A stretch of 64,000 nt of DNA from Streptomyces malaysiense (GTDB taxonomy: Bacteria > Actinomycetota > Actinomycetes > Streptomycetales > Streptomycetaceae): positions 36,011-100,010 of the forward strand of contig NZ_LBDA02000038.1 of NCBI RefSeq assembly GCF_000980885.2, written 5' to 3'. Shown piece by piece: positions 1 to 9,099 of this stretch. The number at the start of each line of letters is the position of its first letter. The first letter of the stretch is position 1. Made by a program: the position numbers and the translations under genes. The notes under the pieces are model-generated. The model was not told where the DNA came from and did no database searches. It was given only the letters and a program-made list of their open reading frames with translations.

Positions 1-41
1 CGGGACGGAGCGCCCCGACGCCCGTGCACCCGACTTGCCCG

Positions 42-791
42 TCAGCGGAGATGGCGCTCCCGCTCGGGCGAGTACAGGTGGCTGTCGCGGAACTGCTCCG
101 CCCCGAGCGTCCGCCCCACCGTGATCACCGCTGTGCGCAGGACGTCCGCCTCCTTCACCTGCCGGGCGATCTCGTCCAGGGTGCCCCGGATGATCAGCTC
201 CTCGGGGCGGGAGGCGTAGGCCACGACCGCGGCGGGGCAGTCGGCGCCGTAGTGCGGGAGGAGTTCCGCCACCACGCGGTCCACGTACCTGGCCGCCAGG
301 TGCAGCACGATCAGCGCTCCGCCGCGGCCGAGCGTGGCCAGGCCCTCGCCCTCCGGCATGGCGGTGGCGCGGTTGGCGACACGGGTGAGGATGACGGTCT
401 GGCCCACGGTGGGCACGGTCGGTTCCCGCTTGAGGGAGGCGGCCGCGGCGGCGGAGGCGGGAACGCCGGGGACGACCTCGTAGGGGACCTGGGCCGCGTC
501 CAGTCGCCGCATCTGTTCGGCGACCGCGCTGAACACGGACGGATCGCCGGAATGCAGCCGGGCCACGTCGTGCCCCTGCTCGTGGGCGCGGAGCAACTCG
601 GCGGTGATCTCGTCCAGGTCGGACCGGGCGGTGTCCACCAGGCGTGCGTCCGGCGGGCATTCGGCCAGCAGTTCGCGTGGGACGAGGCTGCCCGCGTACA
701 GGCAGACCTGGCAGGCGGCGAGCGTCCGGGCACCGCGCACAGTGATCAGGTCGGCGGCGCCGGGGCCGGCGCCGATGAAGTACACGGTCAT
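42..791 (-). CDS. cobM: Precorrin-4 C11-methyltransferase
   Basis: SAM-dependent methyltransferase of corrin-ring (vitamin B12) biosynthesis that methylates C11 of precorrin-4. The 249 residues match the usual family length. The N-terminus reads VYFIGAGPGAADLITVRGA, the glycine-rich start of the tetrapyrrole methylase fold, followed by YAGSLVP near residue 33, LHSGDPSVF near 80 and YEVVPGVPA near 104. The ATG is preceded by CAGGAGCTGACAT and overlaps the stop of an upstream cobL remnant as ATGA, which suggests former translational coupling. The gene lies against the left edge, so the rest of any cob cluster is out of view. Identification is firm; whether the enzyme still works in a complete pathway cannot be seen. 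Confidence 0.93.
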   Translation of the reverse strand: MTVYFIGAGPGAADLITVRGARTLAACQVCLYAGSLVPRELLAECPPDARLVDTARSDLDEITAELLRAHEQGHDVARLHSGDPSVFSAVAEQMRRLDAAQVPYEVVPGVPASAAAAASLKREPTVPTVGQTVILTRVANRATAMPEGEGLATLGRGGALIVLHLAARYVDRVVAELLPHYGADCPAAVVAYASRPEELIIRGTLDEIARQVKEADVLRTAVITVGRTLGAEQFRDSHLYSPERERHLR

Positions 792-910
792 ATGTCAGCT
801 CCTGGTGAGGGGTTGTCGGTCTTCCGTACGGCCCACCGGGTGACCGGCATGGCCTGCCGCCAGCCGGTGAAGCCGCCCACCGGCACGGCGTGCGCCACCG
901 CGAGCCGCAC
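788..910 (-). pseudogene. C-terminal remnant of cobL/cbiT (precorrin-6Y methylase)
   Basis: About 40 codons directly upstream of cobM read VAHAVPVGGFTGWRQAMPV then TRWAVRK. From memory this resembles the last strands of CobL/CbiT precorrin-6Y methylases. The frame ends in a TGA overlapping the cobM ATG, the coupling expected of an intact cobL-cobM pair. Upstream of about position 910 the same frame becomes Arg/Pro/Gly-rich with no methylase motif, and a rightward GH15 gene begins at 1320, so most of cobL appears lost. Intact cobL genes encode roughly 400 residues. Chance similarity cannot be excluded without a search. Confidence 0.6.
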
Positions 911-1319
911 CGGTGACCGGCCGCCCGCCCGCCTCCCGGCGGGGCCACCGGGTCCCGCCGGGCCCGCCGCCCGTTGCCGGGCGTTTCCCCGCGGGCCCGG
1001 TGGATACCCGTCCGGTCCGCGCCGCGGGTCCCGGGAACGTCGCAGGGGACGGGCCCGGACACGGCTGCGGGGCCGCGGGCCCGTGCCAGCGGTGGTGCGA
1101 GCCACCGGCGGGTGCCGTGGTGCCGGCGCGGGGCGGCGGGACCGGTCCGGCCGGGCAGCGCGCGCACGCTTCCGCGGCGGCCGGACGGGGATTCCGCGAC
1201 CAGCCCGCGGTCACCGAACACCGGATGCCGGACGCCGGACGTGCGACGCCGCCCGCCGGGGCGGCCGGGCGTCACGGAACCGTCCGGCCTCCTGGCCTCC
1301 TCACGTGGGAAGGAAGCAT
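911..1319. other. Gene-free stretch between cobL remnant and GH15 gene
   Basis: Extremely GC-rich, with open frames in several directions that show no recognisable domain. It holds the presumed divergent promoters and the deletion scar of cobL. I looked for a cobalamin riboswitch and did not find a convincing B12 box. The only clear signal is GGAAGGA at about 1308-1314 before the GTG of the next gene. Confidence 0.5.
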
Positions 1320-3104
1320 GTGAACCGCACGATCCAGGCGCCGGCCGCGCCCGGCCCGCACAGCCTCCGCGAGTACGCGCTCATCGCCGACGGCGAACGC
1401 GGCGCCCTCATCGGCCCGCAGGGCGACATCGCCTGGATGTGCGCACCGCGCTGGGACTCCGACGCCGTCTTCGGCACACTCGTCGGCGGCGCGGGCCACT
1501 ACACCGTGCAGCCCGCCGGCCGGTTCGTATGGGGCGGCCGGTACGAGGACGGGACGCTGATCTGGCGCAGCCGGTGGGTCACCGAGGACAGCATCGTCGA
1601 GTGCCGCGAGGCCCTCGCCTTCCCCGGCGACGCGCACCACGCCGTCGTACTGCGCCGCGTCACCGCGGTCGAGGGCACGGCACGGGTCGGCGTGCGGCTG
1701 GAGCCGGCCGCCGGGTTCGGCACCCGCCGACTGCGCCGGCTGCGCCGCGACCGCGCCGGGGTGTGGACCGGCCAGGCCGGTGACCTGCGGCTGCGCTGGA
1801 GCGGAGCGGCCGCGGCCCGGCCCGGCCCGCGCGGAATCGGTCCGACCGGGCTGAGCATGAGCATGACCCTGCGGCCCGGGGAGCGGCACGACCTGGTCCT
1901 GGAACTGTCCGACGGTCCGCTCCCGGCCGCACTCGATCCCGACCGGATCTGGAAGGCGACCGAAGCCGCGTGGGCCCGTCAGGTGCCCCGCCTGGAGACG
2001 GGCCTGGCCCCGGAGGACGCCCGGCACGCCTACAGCGTGCTGCGGGGTCTCACCAGCGGCTCGGGCGGGATGGTCGGCGCCGCCACCATGAGCCTGCCGG
2101 AGCGGGCCGAGGCGGGACGCAACTACGACTACCGGTACGTGTGGATCAGGGACCAGTGCTACGCGGGCCAGGCCGCCGCCGCAGCGGGCGGCCACCCGCT
2201 GCTCGACGACGCGGTGCGATTCGTCTGCGCCCGCCTCCACCAGGACGGCGACCGCCTCATGCCCGCCTACACCACCGACGGAGGCCGGGTACCCGACCAG
2301 CGCACCCTGAGCCTGCCGGGCTACCCGGGCGGCTACGACCGCGTCGGCAACTGGGTCAACCGGCAGTTCCAGCTCGACGCCTTCGGTGAGGCACTGCTGC
2401 TGCTCGCCGCCGCGGACCGGCAGGGGCGGCTCGACGGCACCGGACAGCGGGCCGTCGACATCGCGGCCGACGCCGTCGCCAGGCGCCACCACGAACCGGA
2501 CGCGGGCATCTGGGAACTCGACGACCGTGCCTGGACCCACAGCCGGCTCACCTGCGCGGCAGGCCTGCGCGCCGTCGCCCGGACCACGTCCTCGCCCGGA
2601 CGTGCCGGCGCCTGGTCGGCGCTGGCCGACCGGATCGTCGCCGAGACGGCCGCCACCAGCCTGCACCCCACCGGCCGGTGGCAGCGCTCCCCCGAGGACC
2701 CGGGCCTGGACGCCGCCCTCCTCATGCCGCCCCTGCGCGGAGCCCTGCCGGCGAACGACCCGCGCACCGTACGCACGCTGTCCGCCTACACCGCCGGGCT
2801 CACCCACGACCACTACGCCTACCGCTTCCGCCACGACCGACGCCCGCTGGCCGACGCCGAGGGCGCCTTCCTGCTGTGCGGCTACGCGGTCGCGCTCGCC
2901 GAACACCAGCAGGGGCACCACGCCGAAGCCCTGCGCTGGTTCGAACGCAACCGGGCCGCCTGCGGTCCTCCGGGCCTGTTCACCGAGGAGTACGACGTCG
3001 GCCAGCGCCAACTGCGCGGGAACCTTCCCCAGGCCTTCGTCCACGCCCTGATGCTGGAGACCGCGACCCGTCTGGCCCCTACCGACCGAAAGCAGCTGCC
3101 ATGA
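1320..3104 (+). CDS. Glycoside hydrolase family 15 protein
   Basis: GH15 (glucoamylase/trehalase-like) enzyme, probably cytosolic because no signal peptide is seen. I chose the GTG at 1320 because GGAAGGA lies just upstream and the protein then begins at the family N-terminus (LREYALIADGERGALIGPQG); the frame stays open far upstream but that part is not protein-like. A beta-sandwich N-terminal domain is followed by an (alpha/alpha)6 barrel. The barrel carries RNYDYRYVWIRDQ near residue 263, the probable general acid Glu in GIWELDDRAWTHS and the probable general base Glu in FTEEYD near the end. Length is 594 residues, normal for bacterial GH15. It overlaps the next gene as ATGA, so the two are probably translated together. 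Substrate is not determinable; trehalose or malto-oligosaccharides are the usual ones. Confidence 0.88.
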   Translation: MNRTIQAPAAPGPHSLREYALIADGERGALIGPQGDIAWMCAPRWDSDAVFGTLVGGAGHYTVQPAGRFVWGGRYEDGTLIWRSRWVTEDSIVECREALAFPGDAHHAVVLRRVTAVEGTARVGVRLEPAAGFGTRRLRRLRRDRAGVWTGQAGDLRLRWSGAAAARPGPRGIGPTGLSMSMTLRPGERHDLVLELSDGPLPAALDPDRIWKATEAAWARQVPRLETGLAPEDARHAYSVLRGLTSGSGGMVGAATMSLPERAEAGRNYDYRYVWIRDQCYAGQAAAAAGGHPLLDDAVRFVCARLHQDGDRLMPAYTTDGGRVPDQRTLSLPGYPGGYDRVGNWVNRQFQLDAFGEALLLLAAADRQGRLDGTGQRAVDIAADAVARRHHEPDAGIWELDDRAWTHSRLTCAAGLRAVARTTSSPGRAGAWSALADRIVAETAATSLHPTGRWQRSPEDPGLDAALLMPPLRGALPANDPRTVRTLSAYTAGLTHDHYAYRFRHDRRPLADAEGAFLLCGYAVALAEHQQGHHAEALRWFERNRAACGPPGLFTEEYDVGQRQLRGNLPQAFVHALMLETATRLAPTDRKQLP

Positions 3105-4111
3105 ACCAGGGACAGACCGTCGTCATCACCGGAGCCAGCGCCGGCATCGGCCGCGCCTGCGCGCGCGCCTTCGGCGCGCGCGGAGCCAACGTCGTCCTCC
3201 TCGCCCGCGGCCGCGGCGGGCTCGACGCGGCGGCGCGTGAGGTCGAGGCCGCCGGCGGACGTGCCCTGGCCGTCCCCACCGACACCGCGGACCCCGGACA
3301 GGTCGAGGCCGCGGCCGACGCCGCCGTCCAGGCCTTCGGCGCGATCGACGTATGGGTCAACGTCGCCTTCACCTCGGTCTTCGCCCCCTTCACCGAGATC
3401 ACGGCCGAAGAGTACGAACGCGTCACCCGTGTGTCCTACCTCGGCTTCGTCAACGGCACCCGCTCCGCCCTCAAGCGGATGCTGCCACGTGACGAGGGGA
3501 CCATCGTGCAGGTCGGCTCCGCCCTGGGCTCGCGGTCCATCCCGCTGCAGTCCGCCTACTGCGGCGCCAAGCACGCCGTCAACGGCTTCACCTCCTCCGT
3601 GCGTACCGAACTCCTGCACCAGCACAGCCGCGTCCGCGTCACGATCGCCCAGATGCCGGCCGTCAACACGCCGCAGTTCTCCTGGGTCCTGTCCCGGCTG
3701 CCCAGGCGCCCCCAGCCGGTACCGCCGATCTATCAGCCCGAGGTCGCGGCGCGGGCGGTCCTCCACGCGGCGGACCACCCGTGCCGCAAGCAGTACTACG
3801 TCGGGACCAGCACCGTCGCCACCATCTGGGGCAACAAGATCGCCCCCGCCCTGCTCGACCGCTACCTCGCCCGCACCGGCTACGACTCCCAGCAGACCGC
3901 GGCGGCGGACGATCCGCACCGCCCCCACAACCTCTGGGAGCCCCTCGACGGCCCCGGGGGCCACGACCACGGCGCTCACGGCGCCTTCGACGACCGGTCC
4001 CACGAGCACGCCCCCCAGCTCCGCGTCTCGCAGCACCTGGTCCTCACCGCGGGCACGATCGGGGCTGCCGCCCTGCTGGCCACGCGGTATCTGCGGGGCC
4101 GCCGACGCTAG
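3101..4111 (+). CDS. SDR family oxidoreductase with C-terminal membrane anchor
   Basis: Short-chain dehydrogenase/reductase of 336 residues. The nucleotide-binding TGASAGIG lies near residues 10-17. The catalytic set is Ser in VGSALGSR, then Tyr and Lys in SAYCGAKHAV. It is about 80 residues longer than classical SDRs: after the Rossmann domain come a hydrophilic His/Asp-rich stretch and a hydrophobic segment (LVLTAGTIGAAALLATRYL) followed by Arg residues, which looks like a single membrane anchor with a positive inside tail. The start overlaps the GH15 stop, so the pair forms an operon. Substrate is unknown; the membrane tail suggests a lipid-like or polyol substrate, but that is a guess. 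Confidence 0.85.
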   Translation: MNQGQTVVITGASAGIGRACARAFGARGANVVLLARGRGGLDAAAREVEAAGGRALAVPTDTADPGQVEAAADAAVQAFGAIDVWVNVAFTSVFAPFTEITAEEYERVTRVSYLGFVNGTRSALKRMLPRDEGTIVQVGSALGSRSIPLQSAYCGAKHAVNGFTSSVRTELLHQHSRVRVTIAQMPAVNTPQFSWVLSRLPRRPQPVPPIYQPEVAARAVLHAADHPCRKQYYVGTSTVATIWGNKIAPALLDRYLARTGYDSQQTAAADDPHRPHNLWEPLDGPGGHDHGAHGAFDDRSHEHAPQLRVSQHLVLTAGTIGAAALLATRYLRGRRR

Positions 4112-4235
4112 TCCCGGCCGCGCGACGAATCGAGCGGACCCGAGTCCGCCGTCCCGCCTCACAGGCAGCCCGGTCGAACGCCATGCCGGGCCGAGACGGT
4201 CACCGCAAACATGGCGTGGAACATCGGAGAGTGCC

Positions 4236-4670
4236 ATGTTCGTCATTCTCGGCCTCGTCATCCTCGTGGCCGCGGTGATCATCGGCGTGGCCGGTGTGTT
4301 CGGCAACACGGGCGGCGGGCACCAGCTCGCCTATCAGAGCTTCACGGTGTTCGGCTATCACGTCACCGGTTCCACGGGCGCGCTGTTCCTGTCCGGCATC
4401 GTCGTCGGGGCGGCCGCGGTCATCGGTCTGGGCCTGTTGCTGGCCGGCTACGGCCGCACCGCGCGGCGCGGCCGTGCCGCACGTCGCCGGCTCGACGAGT
4501 CCCGGCGCAGGACGGAAGCCATCAGCAAGGACCGCGACGATCTGATCGTCCAGCGGGCGGCCGACGCGGACGGGAGCGACCAGCCCCCCGCCGGTGCTCC
4601 CGGGAGTACCGGGAGCACCGGGAGTCACCGGCGATGGCGGCTGTTCGGGCACCGTCCGGCCCACCGGTGA
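4236..4670 (+). CDS. Small two-helix membrane protein of unknown function
   Basis: A 144-residue protein whose ATG follows a GGAGAG motif. It has one hydrophobic helix at residues about 3-22 (VILGLVILVAAVIIGVAGVF) and a second at about 48-70, then a basic, Arg-rich, probably coiled cytoplasmic tail (ARRRLDESRRRTEA) and a low-complexity end with GSTGSTGS. This plan resembles LapA-type (DUF1049) membrane proteins. It lies 124 bp after the SDR gene and may belong to the same transcription unit. Function cannot be assigned. Confidence 0.7.
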   Translation: MFVILGLVILVAAVIIGVAGVFGNTGGGHQLAYQSFTVFGYHVTGSTGALFLSGIVVGAAAVIGLGLLLAGYGRTARRGRAARRRLDESRRRTEAISKDRDDLIVQRAADADGSDQPPAGAPGSTGSTGSHRRWRLFGHRPAHR

Positions 4671-4849
4671 CACCGGCCCGGCGTCCTGCGGCCACGGGCC
4701 GGGCCCCCGGCCGGATCCCGGCCGGTCACCGGCGGAAACGGCCGTTCGGGACGGCCGCCGCGGGGCCCCCTCCGCCGGGTGGCATGCCCTGATCGGCCGA
4801 CATAGCCTGCCGGGGAGCGCCGTTCCACTCGTTGGTCCCCGAAGGCCGG

Positions 4850-7177
4850 ATGGGGTTGAGAGCCGTGAGCACCGACCGTGACACGCAGGAACCGCGGGAG
4901 CCGGAGGCAGGTCCCGCGGCGTCGGGGGCTCCGGAGTTCCGCCCCTACCATCACCCCGCCGCGGGCTGGGGCGCGGCCAAGAGCGTGACCAAGGTCCTGA
5001 TGCGCGAGCAGGCGCTGGTCGACGGGCCTCGGGCCATCATGCGGATGAACCACGAGAACTCCGGCTTCGACTGCCCCGGATGCGCGTGGCCGGACGACCT
5101 CAAGGGCCTGAAGCTGGACATCTGCGAGAACGGGATCAAGCACGTCACCTGGGAGATGACACCCAAGCGTGTCGGGCGTGAGTTCTTCGCCGCCCACTCC
5201 GTTTCCGAGCTGGCCGAATGGAGCGATTTCGCGCTGGAGGACCAGGGCCGGCTGACCGAGCCCATGGTGTACGACCCCGGCACGGACCACTACGTCCCGA
5301 TCACCTGGAAGGACGCGTTCGAGCTGTTCGGCCGGGTCGTACGCGGGCTGGACGACCCGAACCGGGCCTCTTACTACACCTCGGGAAGGCTCGGCAACGA
5401 GGCGACGTTCCTCTACCAGTTGATGGCGCGCGAGCTGGGCACGAACAACCTGCCCGACTGTTCCAACATGTGCCACGAGGCCAGTGGCCGCGCGCTCCAG
5501 GCGGCCCTGGGCACCGGCAAGGGCACCGCCGACCTCAGGGACTGGGAGACCGCGGACGCGCTGTTCATCATGGGGGTCAACGCCGCCTCCAACGCGCCGC
5601 GGATGCTCACCGCGCTGGCCGAGGCCTACCGGCGCGGCGCCCAGATCGTGCACGTCAACCCGCTGGTCGAGGCGGCCGCCACCCGCACCATCGTCCCGCA
5701 CGACTTCGTGGACATGGCGCTCTTCAAGACGACCCGCACCAGCACCCTGAACCTCCAGCCGCGCATCGGCGGCGACATGGCGCTCCTGCGCGGCATGGCC
5801 AAGGCGGTCCTGGAGCAGTCCAGAACCGATCCCAGGGCGCTGGACCGGGAGTTCATCGACCGCCACACCACGGGCTTCGCCGAGTACCGGGCGCTGTGCG
5901 AGAACACCTCCTGGGCGGAGCTGGAACGGCAGTCCGGGCTCAGCCGGGCGGACATCGTCAAGGCGGCACGGGTGTACTGCGACGCCGACCGCAGCATCAT
6001 CAGCTGGTGCCTGGGCGTCAGCCAGCACGAGCACGGGGTCGACACGGTCCGCGAGATCGTCAACCTGCTTCTGCTGCGCGGCAACCTGGGCCGCGAGGGA
6101 GCGGGCCCCTCCCCCGTGCGTGGCCACAGCAACGTCCAGGGGAACCGCACCTGCGGCATCGACCACCGGCCCGCCCCGGAGTTCCTGGACCGCCTCGCCG
6201 CGGTCTGCGGGATCGACCCGCCGCGTGCGCACGGTCTGGACACCGTGGGCACCATCAAGGCGATGCATCGCGGCGAGGTGAGGGTGTTCGTCGGCATGGG
6301 CGGCAACTTCGCCCTCGCGGCGCCCGACACGCCGTACACGTACGCGGCGTTGCGCAAGTGCGAACTCACCGTCCAGGTGAGTACCAAACTGAACCGGAGC
6401 CATCTCGTCCACGGACGCCAGGCCCTCATCCTGCCGTGTCTCGGCCGCACCGAGAAGGACCAGCAGCGCCGGGGCCTCCAGAGCACGTCCGTCGAGGACT
6501 CGATGAGCATGGTCCACCTGTCCGTCGGGATGAAGCGCCCCGCCTCGCGGCACCTGCTCTCCGAACCGGCCGTCATCGCCGGCCTGGCGCGCGCCGCACT
6601 GCCCGCCAGTTCCACGCCGTGGGAGTGGTACGTCGAGGACTACGACCGTATCCGCGACACCATGGCCCAGGTACTCGACGGCTTCGAGGACTTCAACCGC
6701 CGGGTGCGTCTCCCTCTCGGTTTCCGCATCAAGCAGCCCGCCCGCGAGCTGGTCTTCCACACGCCGAGCGGCAAGGCCGAGATCTCCGCGGCACCGCTGC
6801 CCGACGTCGTCCCGGCCCCCGGCGGGCTGGTGCTGGGCACCATGCGCTCGCACGACCAGTGGAACACCACGATCTACTCGGACGACGACCGCTACCGGGG
6901 CGTCAAGAACCTGCGCACGCTCGTGTTCATGAACGCGGACGACATGCGTGAGCGCGGCGTCGAAGAGTTCGGCCGGGTGGACATCACCGCGACCGCCCGG
7001 GACGGCAGCACCCGCTCCCTCGACGGCTATCTCGCGATCCCGTACGAGATCCCGCGCGGCTGCGCGGCCGGGTACATGCCGGAGATGAACGTCCTGATCG
7101 CGATCGGCGACTACAGCACCCAGAGCGACCAGCCGCTCATGAAGCACATCGACGTCACGATCACGGCCGCGCCCTGA
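4850..7177 (+). CDS. FdhF/YdeP-type molybdopterin oxidoreductase
   Basis: Cytosolic member of the formate dehydrogenase H / DMSO reductase superfamily, binding bis-molybdopterin guanine dinucleotide, most like E. coli YdeP (linked to acid resistance, substrate unknown). The N-terminus carries NHENSGFDCPGCAWPDD near residues 63-79, characteristic of the YdeP branch. CSNMCHEASG follows near residue 205, then a long pterin-binding region and the C-terminal dinucleotide-binding domain with MRSHDQWNTTIYSDDDRYRG. Length from this ATG is 775 residues. GAAGG precedes the ATG; a GTG at 4865 is an alternative start. It needs molybdenum cofactor; a MobA-like gene lies at 51970, but no link is shown. The end overlaps the convergent FUSC gene by 17 bp. 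Confidence 0.88.
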   Translation: MGLRAVSTDRDTQEPREPEAGPAASGAPEFRPYHHPAAGWGAAKSVTKVLMREQALVDGPRAIMRMNHENSGFDCPGCAWPDDLKGLKLDICENGIKHVTWEMTPKRVGREFFAAHSVSELAEWSDFALEDQGRLTEPMVYDPGTDHYVPITWKDAFELFGRVVRGLDDPNRASYYTSGRLGNEATFLYQLMARELGTNNLPDCSNMCHEASGRALQAALGTGKGTADLRDWETADALFIMGVNAASNAPRMLTALAEAYRRGAQIVHVNPLVEAAATRTIVPHDFVDMALFKTTRTSTLNLQPRIGGDMALLRGMAKAVLEQSRTDPRALDREFIDRHTTGFAEYRALCENTSWAELERQSGLSRADIVKAARVYCDADRSIISWCLGVSQHEHGVDTVREIVNLLLLRGNLGREGAGPSPVRGHSNVQGNRTCGIDHRPAPEFLDRLAAVCGIDPPRAHGLDTVGTIKAMHRGEVRVFVGMGGNFALAAPDTPYTYAALRKCELTVQVSTKLNRSHLVHGRQALILPCLGRTEKDQQRRGLQSTSVEDSMSMVHLSVGMKRPASRHLLSEPAVIAGLARAALPASSTPWEWYVEDYDRIRDTMAQVLDGFEDFNRRVRLPLGFRIKQPARELVFHTPSGKAEISAAPLPDVVPAPGGLVLGTMRSHDQWNTTIYSDDDRYRGVKNLRTLVFMNADDMRERGVEEFGRVDITATARDGSTRSLDGYLAIPYEIPRGCAAGYMPEMNVLIAIGDYSTQSDQPLMKHIDVTITAAP

Positions 7178-9068
7178 GCCGCTCCAGCATCCGGTACGCG
7201 CGCTGTTCCACGGCGGTGAGCTCGACGGGGTCGATCTCCGCCGGCCACAGCTCGCCGGCCGCGGCGTCGTCGGCCGCGCGCAGCTCCACCACGGCGGCGG
7301 CCAGCCGCGTCTGGAGGACCGGGAGCGCCGAGTCCGGGCCCTCGGCCAGGGCGCGTTCGGCGTGCTCGGCCGCCCGCACGCACCCGGCCATGGCCCGCTC
7401 CGCCCGGACCGCGGCACGGTCGTGGACCACCAGGAGCGCGCAGGCCAGCCCCACGGTGATCCCCAGCAGGCTGCCCACCGCGCGCTCCAGCACGAGTGAC
7501 CCGGCCGGTTGCGGGGCGGCCAGGTCGGCGAGCAGCAGCGCCAGCGGGGTGAGGAAGACGACGCCGAGGCCGTAGTTGCGGGCCACGACGTACTCCAGCA
7601 GGAACTCCAGTACGACGATCACCAGGACCAGGGTCGTGGCGTCCGGGCCCGCGGCCAGCACGCCGAGGGCGAGCGCCAGTCCGGCGATCGTCCCCACCGT
7701 GCGCTGGACGGCGCGTTGCGCGACCGTGCGGACGTTGACGGAGTGGAGCACCGCGGCGGCGGAGATCGCCGCCCAGTAGCCGTGCCCGAGGCCCAGGAAG
7801 AGCGCGAGGGCACCCGCGAGCCCGGTGCCCAGGGCCATGCGCAGCGCGGGTACCAGCAGGACGGAAGCGTGAGCGGGGTGCCCCGTCAGCAGCTCGGCGG
7901 CCCGGCCGACGGCGGGTCCCCCGGAGCCCCCGGGGGACCCGGCCGGGCCTTCGGCGCGGGCCGCGGCCGGCGCCGGCGGGAACAGCAGCTCGGGCAGCAC
8001 GGCGGGGACCGGCCGGCGCAGGTCCACGAGCGGTACGACCTGACGGCGCAGGTGCCGGGCCACTTCCATGGGGTCGCCGGGCGGCCGGCGGGCGGTGTCG
8101 ATCAGCAGGGACCAGGAGAGGTCCGTCAGCCGCACACAGACACTGCCGGGGGCATCGCGTCCCGCGCCGGTGGGCGGCATGAGACCGAGCGACTCGTACG
8201 CCTCCAGTACGGCGCCGGTGGCCCGGCTCCGTACGAGCCCGCTCACGCCCCGGGCTCCGATCACCCCGCCCGCGCCACCGTCGTCCACAACGCCGCCCGC
8301 CTCCCCCGCGCTCGTCACCTCACCCGCGCCGCTCGTCTCCTCCCCGCCGGTCACACCCCCGGTTCCCGCCGACTGGGCCGCGTGCCCCTCCCCTGTCGTC
8401 TCCAGCAGCTCCGCGACCGCCCGCAGCGCCGCGGCCACGGCGAGGCGTTGCGGGCGGTCCGGATGCACGAGCCGGCCGGAGACGGCCACCGCCCAGACCA
8501 CGGCCGCCCCCGCGGCGGCCAGGGCGGTTCGGGGAAGGACGTCCGTGAAGGCGGTCGGAGCGGCGTTGGCCGCGACGGCGAACGCGAAGAGCAGCAGTAC
8601 CGCACCCAGCCCGCCCAGCCGGGTGGCGTCGCAGGCGAACTTGGCCAGGCCCGCCACCAGGGCCGTCGCCGCGACCACCACGGCGGCGCCCGCCGTCCCC
8701 TCCCACGGCTGGACCCACGCCGCCAGCGCCGCGCCACAGCCCACGCAGGCCGTCATGGCCGCCCCGGCCACCGCGAGGACCCGGGCACGCCGCGCGTAGG
8801 GCAGGTTCTGTCCGAAGGTGGTGCTGAAGGAACCCAGGATCGTGTAGACGGCGTCGTCGGGCCGCCCGAGCAGCAGCAGCGCCAGGACGGGCAGTGCCGT
8901 GGCGACGGCGGCCTGCGCGGCGTGGGTGAACGCCCCGTCCACCGTGCGCAGGGCGAGGGCGCCGCGCGGGGAGAGCACGCGCGCCATGCCCACCGGACGC
9001 CGGCGGCCACGCCCCGCCGCCTTCGGGCGGGAAGAGCGGGAGGGGCGGGAGGGACGCATACGGCCCAT
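7161..9068 (-). CDS. FUSC-family inner-membrane protein
   Basis: Predicted integral membrane protein of the fusaric acid resistance / aromatic acid exporter-like (FUSC) superfamily. It has two membrane bundles: residues about 45-160 (ALPVLALLLLGRPDDAVYTI onward, with alternating hydrophobic helices) and about 400-560 (ALRMALGTGLAGALALFLGL; YWAAISAAAVLHSVNVRT, a typical FUSC repeat). Between and after them lie soluble regions, including a glycine/threonine-rich linker and an Ala/Glu-rich helical C-terminus ending in MLERLRARP. The start is uncertain: ATG at 9068 gives 635 residues, while ATGs at 9059 and 8987 are possible, and none has a good ribosome site. It lies downstream of the DUF389 gene and may be co-transcribed. 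Confidence 0.8.
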   Translation of the reverse strand: MGRMRPSRPSRSSRPKAAGRGRRRPVGMARVLSPRGALALRTVDGAFTHAAQAAVATALPVLALLLLGRPDDAVYTILGSFSTTFGQNLPYARRARVLAVAGAAMTACVGCGAALAAWVQPWEGTAGAAVVVAATALVAGLAKFACDATRLGGLGAVLLLFAFAVAANAAPTAFTDVLPRTALAAAGAAVVWAVAVSGRLVHPDRPQRLAVAAALRAVAELLETTGEGHAAQSAGTGGVTGGEETSGAGEVTSAGEAGGVVDDGGAGGVIGARGVSGLVRSRATGAVLEAYESLGLMPPTGAGRDAPGSVCVRLTDLSWSLLIDTARRPPGDPMEVARHLRRQVVPLVDLRRPVPAVLPELLFPPAPAAARAEGPAGSPGGSGGPAVGRAAELLTGHPAHASVLLVPALRMALGTGLAGALALFLGLGHGYWAAISAAAVLHSVNVRTVAQRAVQRTVGTIAGLALALGVLAAGPDATTLVLVIVVLEFLLEYVVARNYGLGVVFLTPLALLLADLAAPQPAGSLVLERAVGSLLGITVGLACALLVVHDRAAVRAERAMAGCVRAAEHAERALAEGPDSALPVLQTRLAAAVVELRAADDAAAGELWPAEIDPVELTAVEQRAYRMLERLRARP

Positions 9069-9099
9069 GGTCGACGACACCGCCCGCTTCTGCCGCCGC

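Noticed and set aside
24..1319. N-terminal extension of the GH15 frame far upstream
   Set aside because: The frame is open only because of high GC, overlaps cobM antisense, has no protein-like pattern, and a good ribosome site marks the GTG at 1320.
792..1319. Cobalamin riboswitch in front of cobM
   Set aside because: No convincing B12 box or conserved core, and the cobL remnant with an ATGA junction explains the sequence directly upstream.
1272..3044. Large antisense open frames over GH15, glutamate mutase, PP-loop and other genes
   Set aside because: They mirror GC-rich codons of real genes, have repetitive Gly/Ala/Val/Asp content and no domains.
3160..3182. Ten-bp GC hairpin early in the SDR gene
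   Set aside because: It encodes part of ACARAFGARGA in the conserved Rossmann region; coding constraint explains it.
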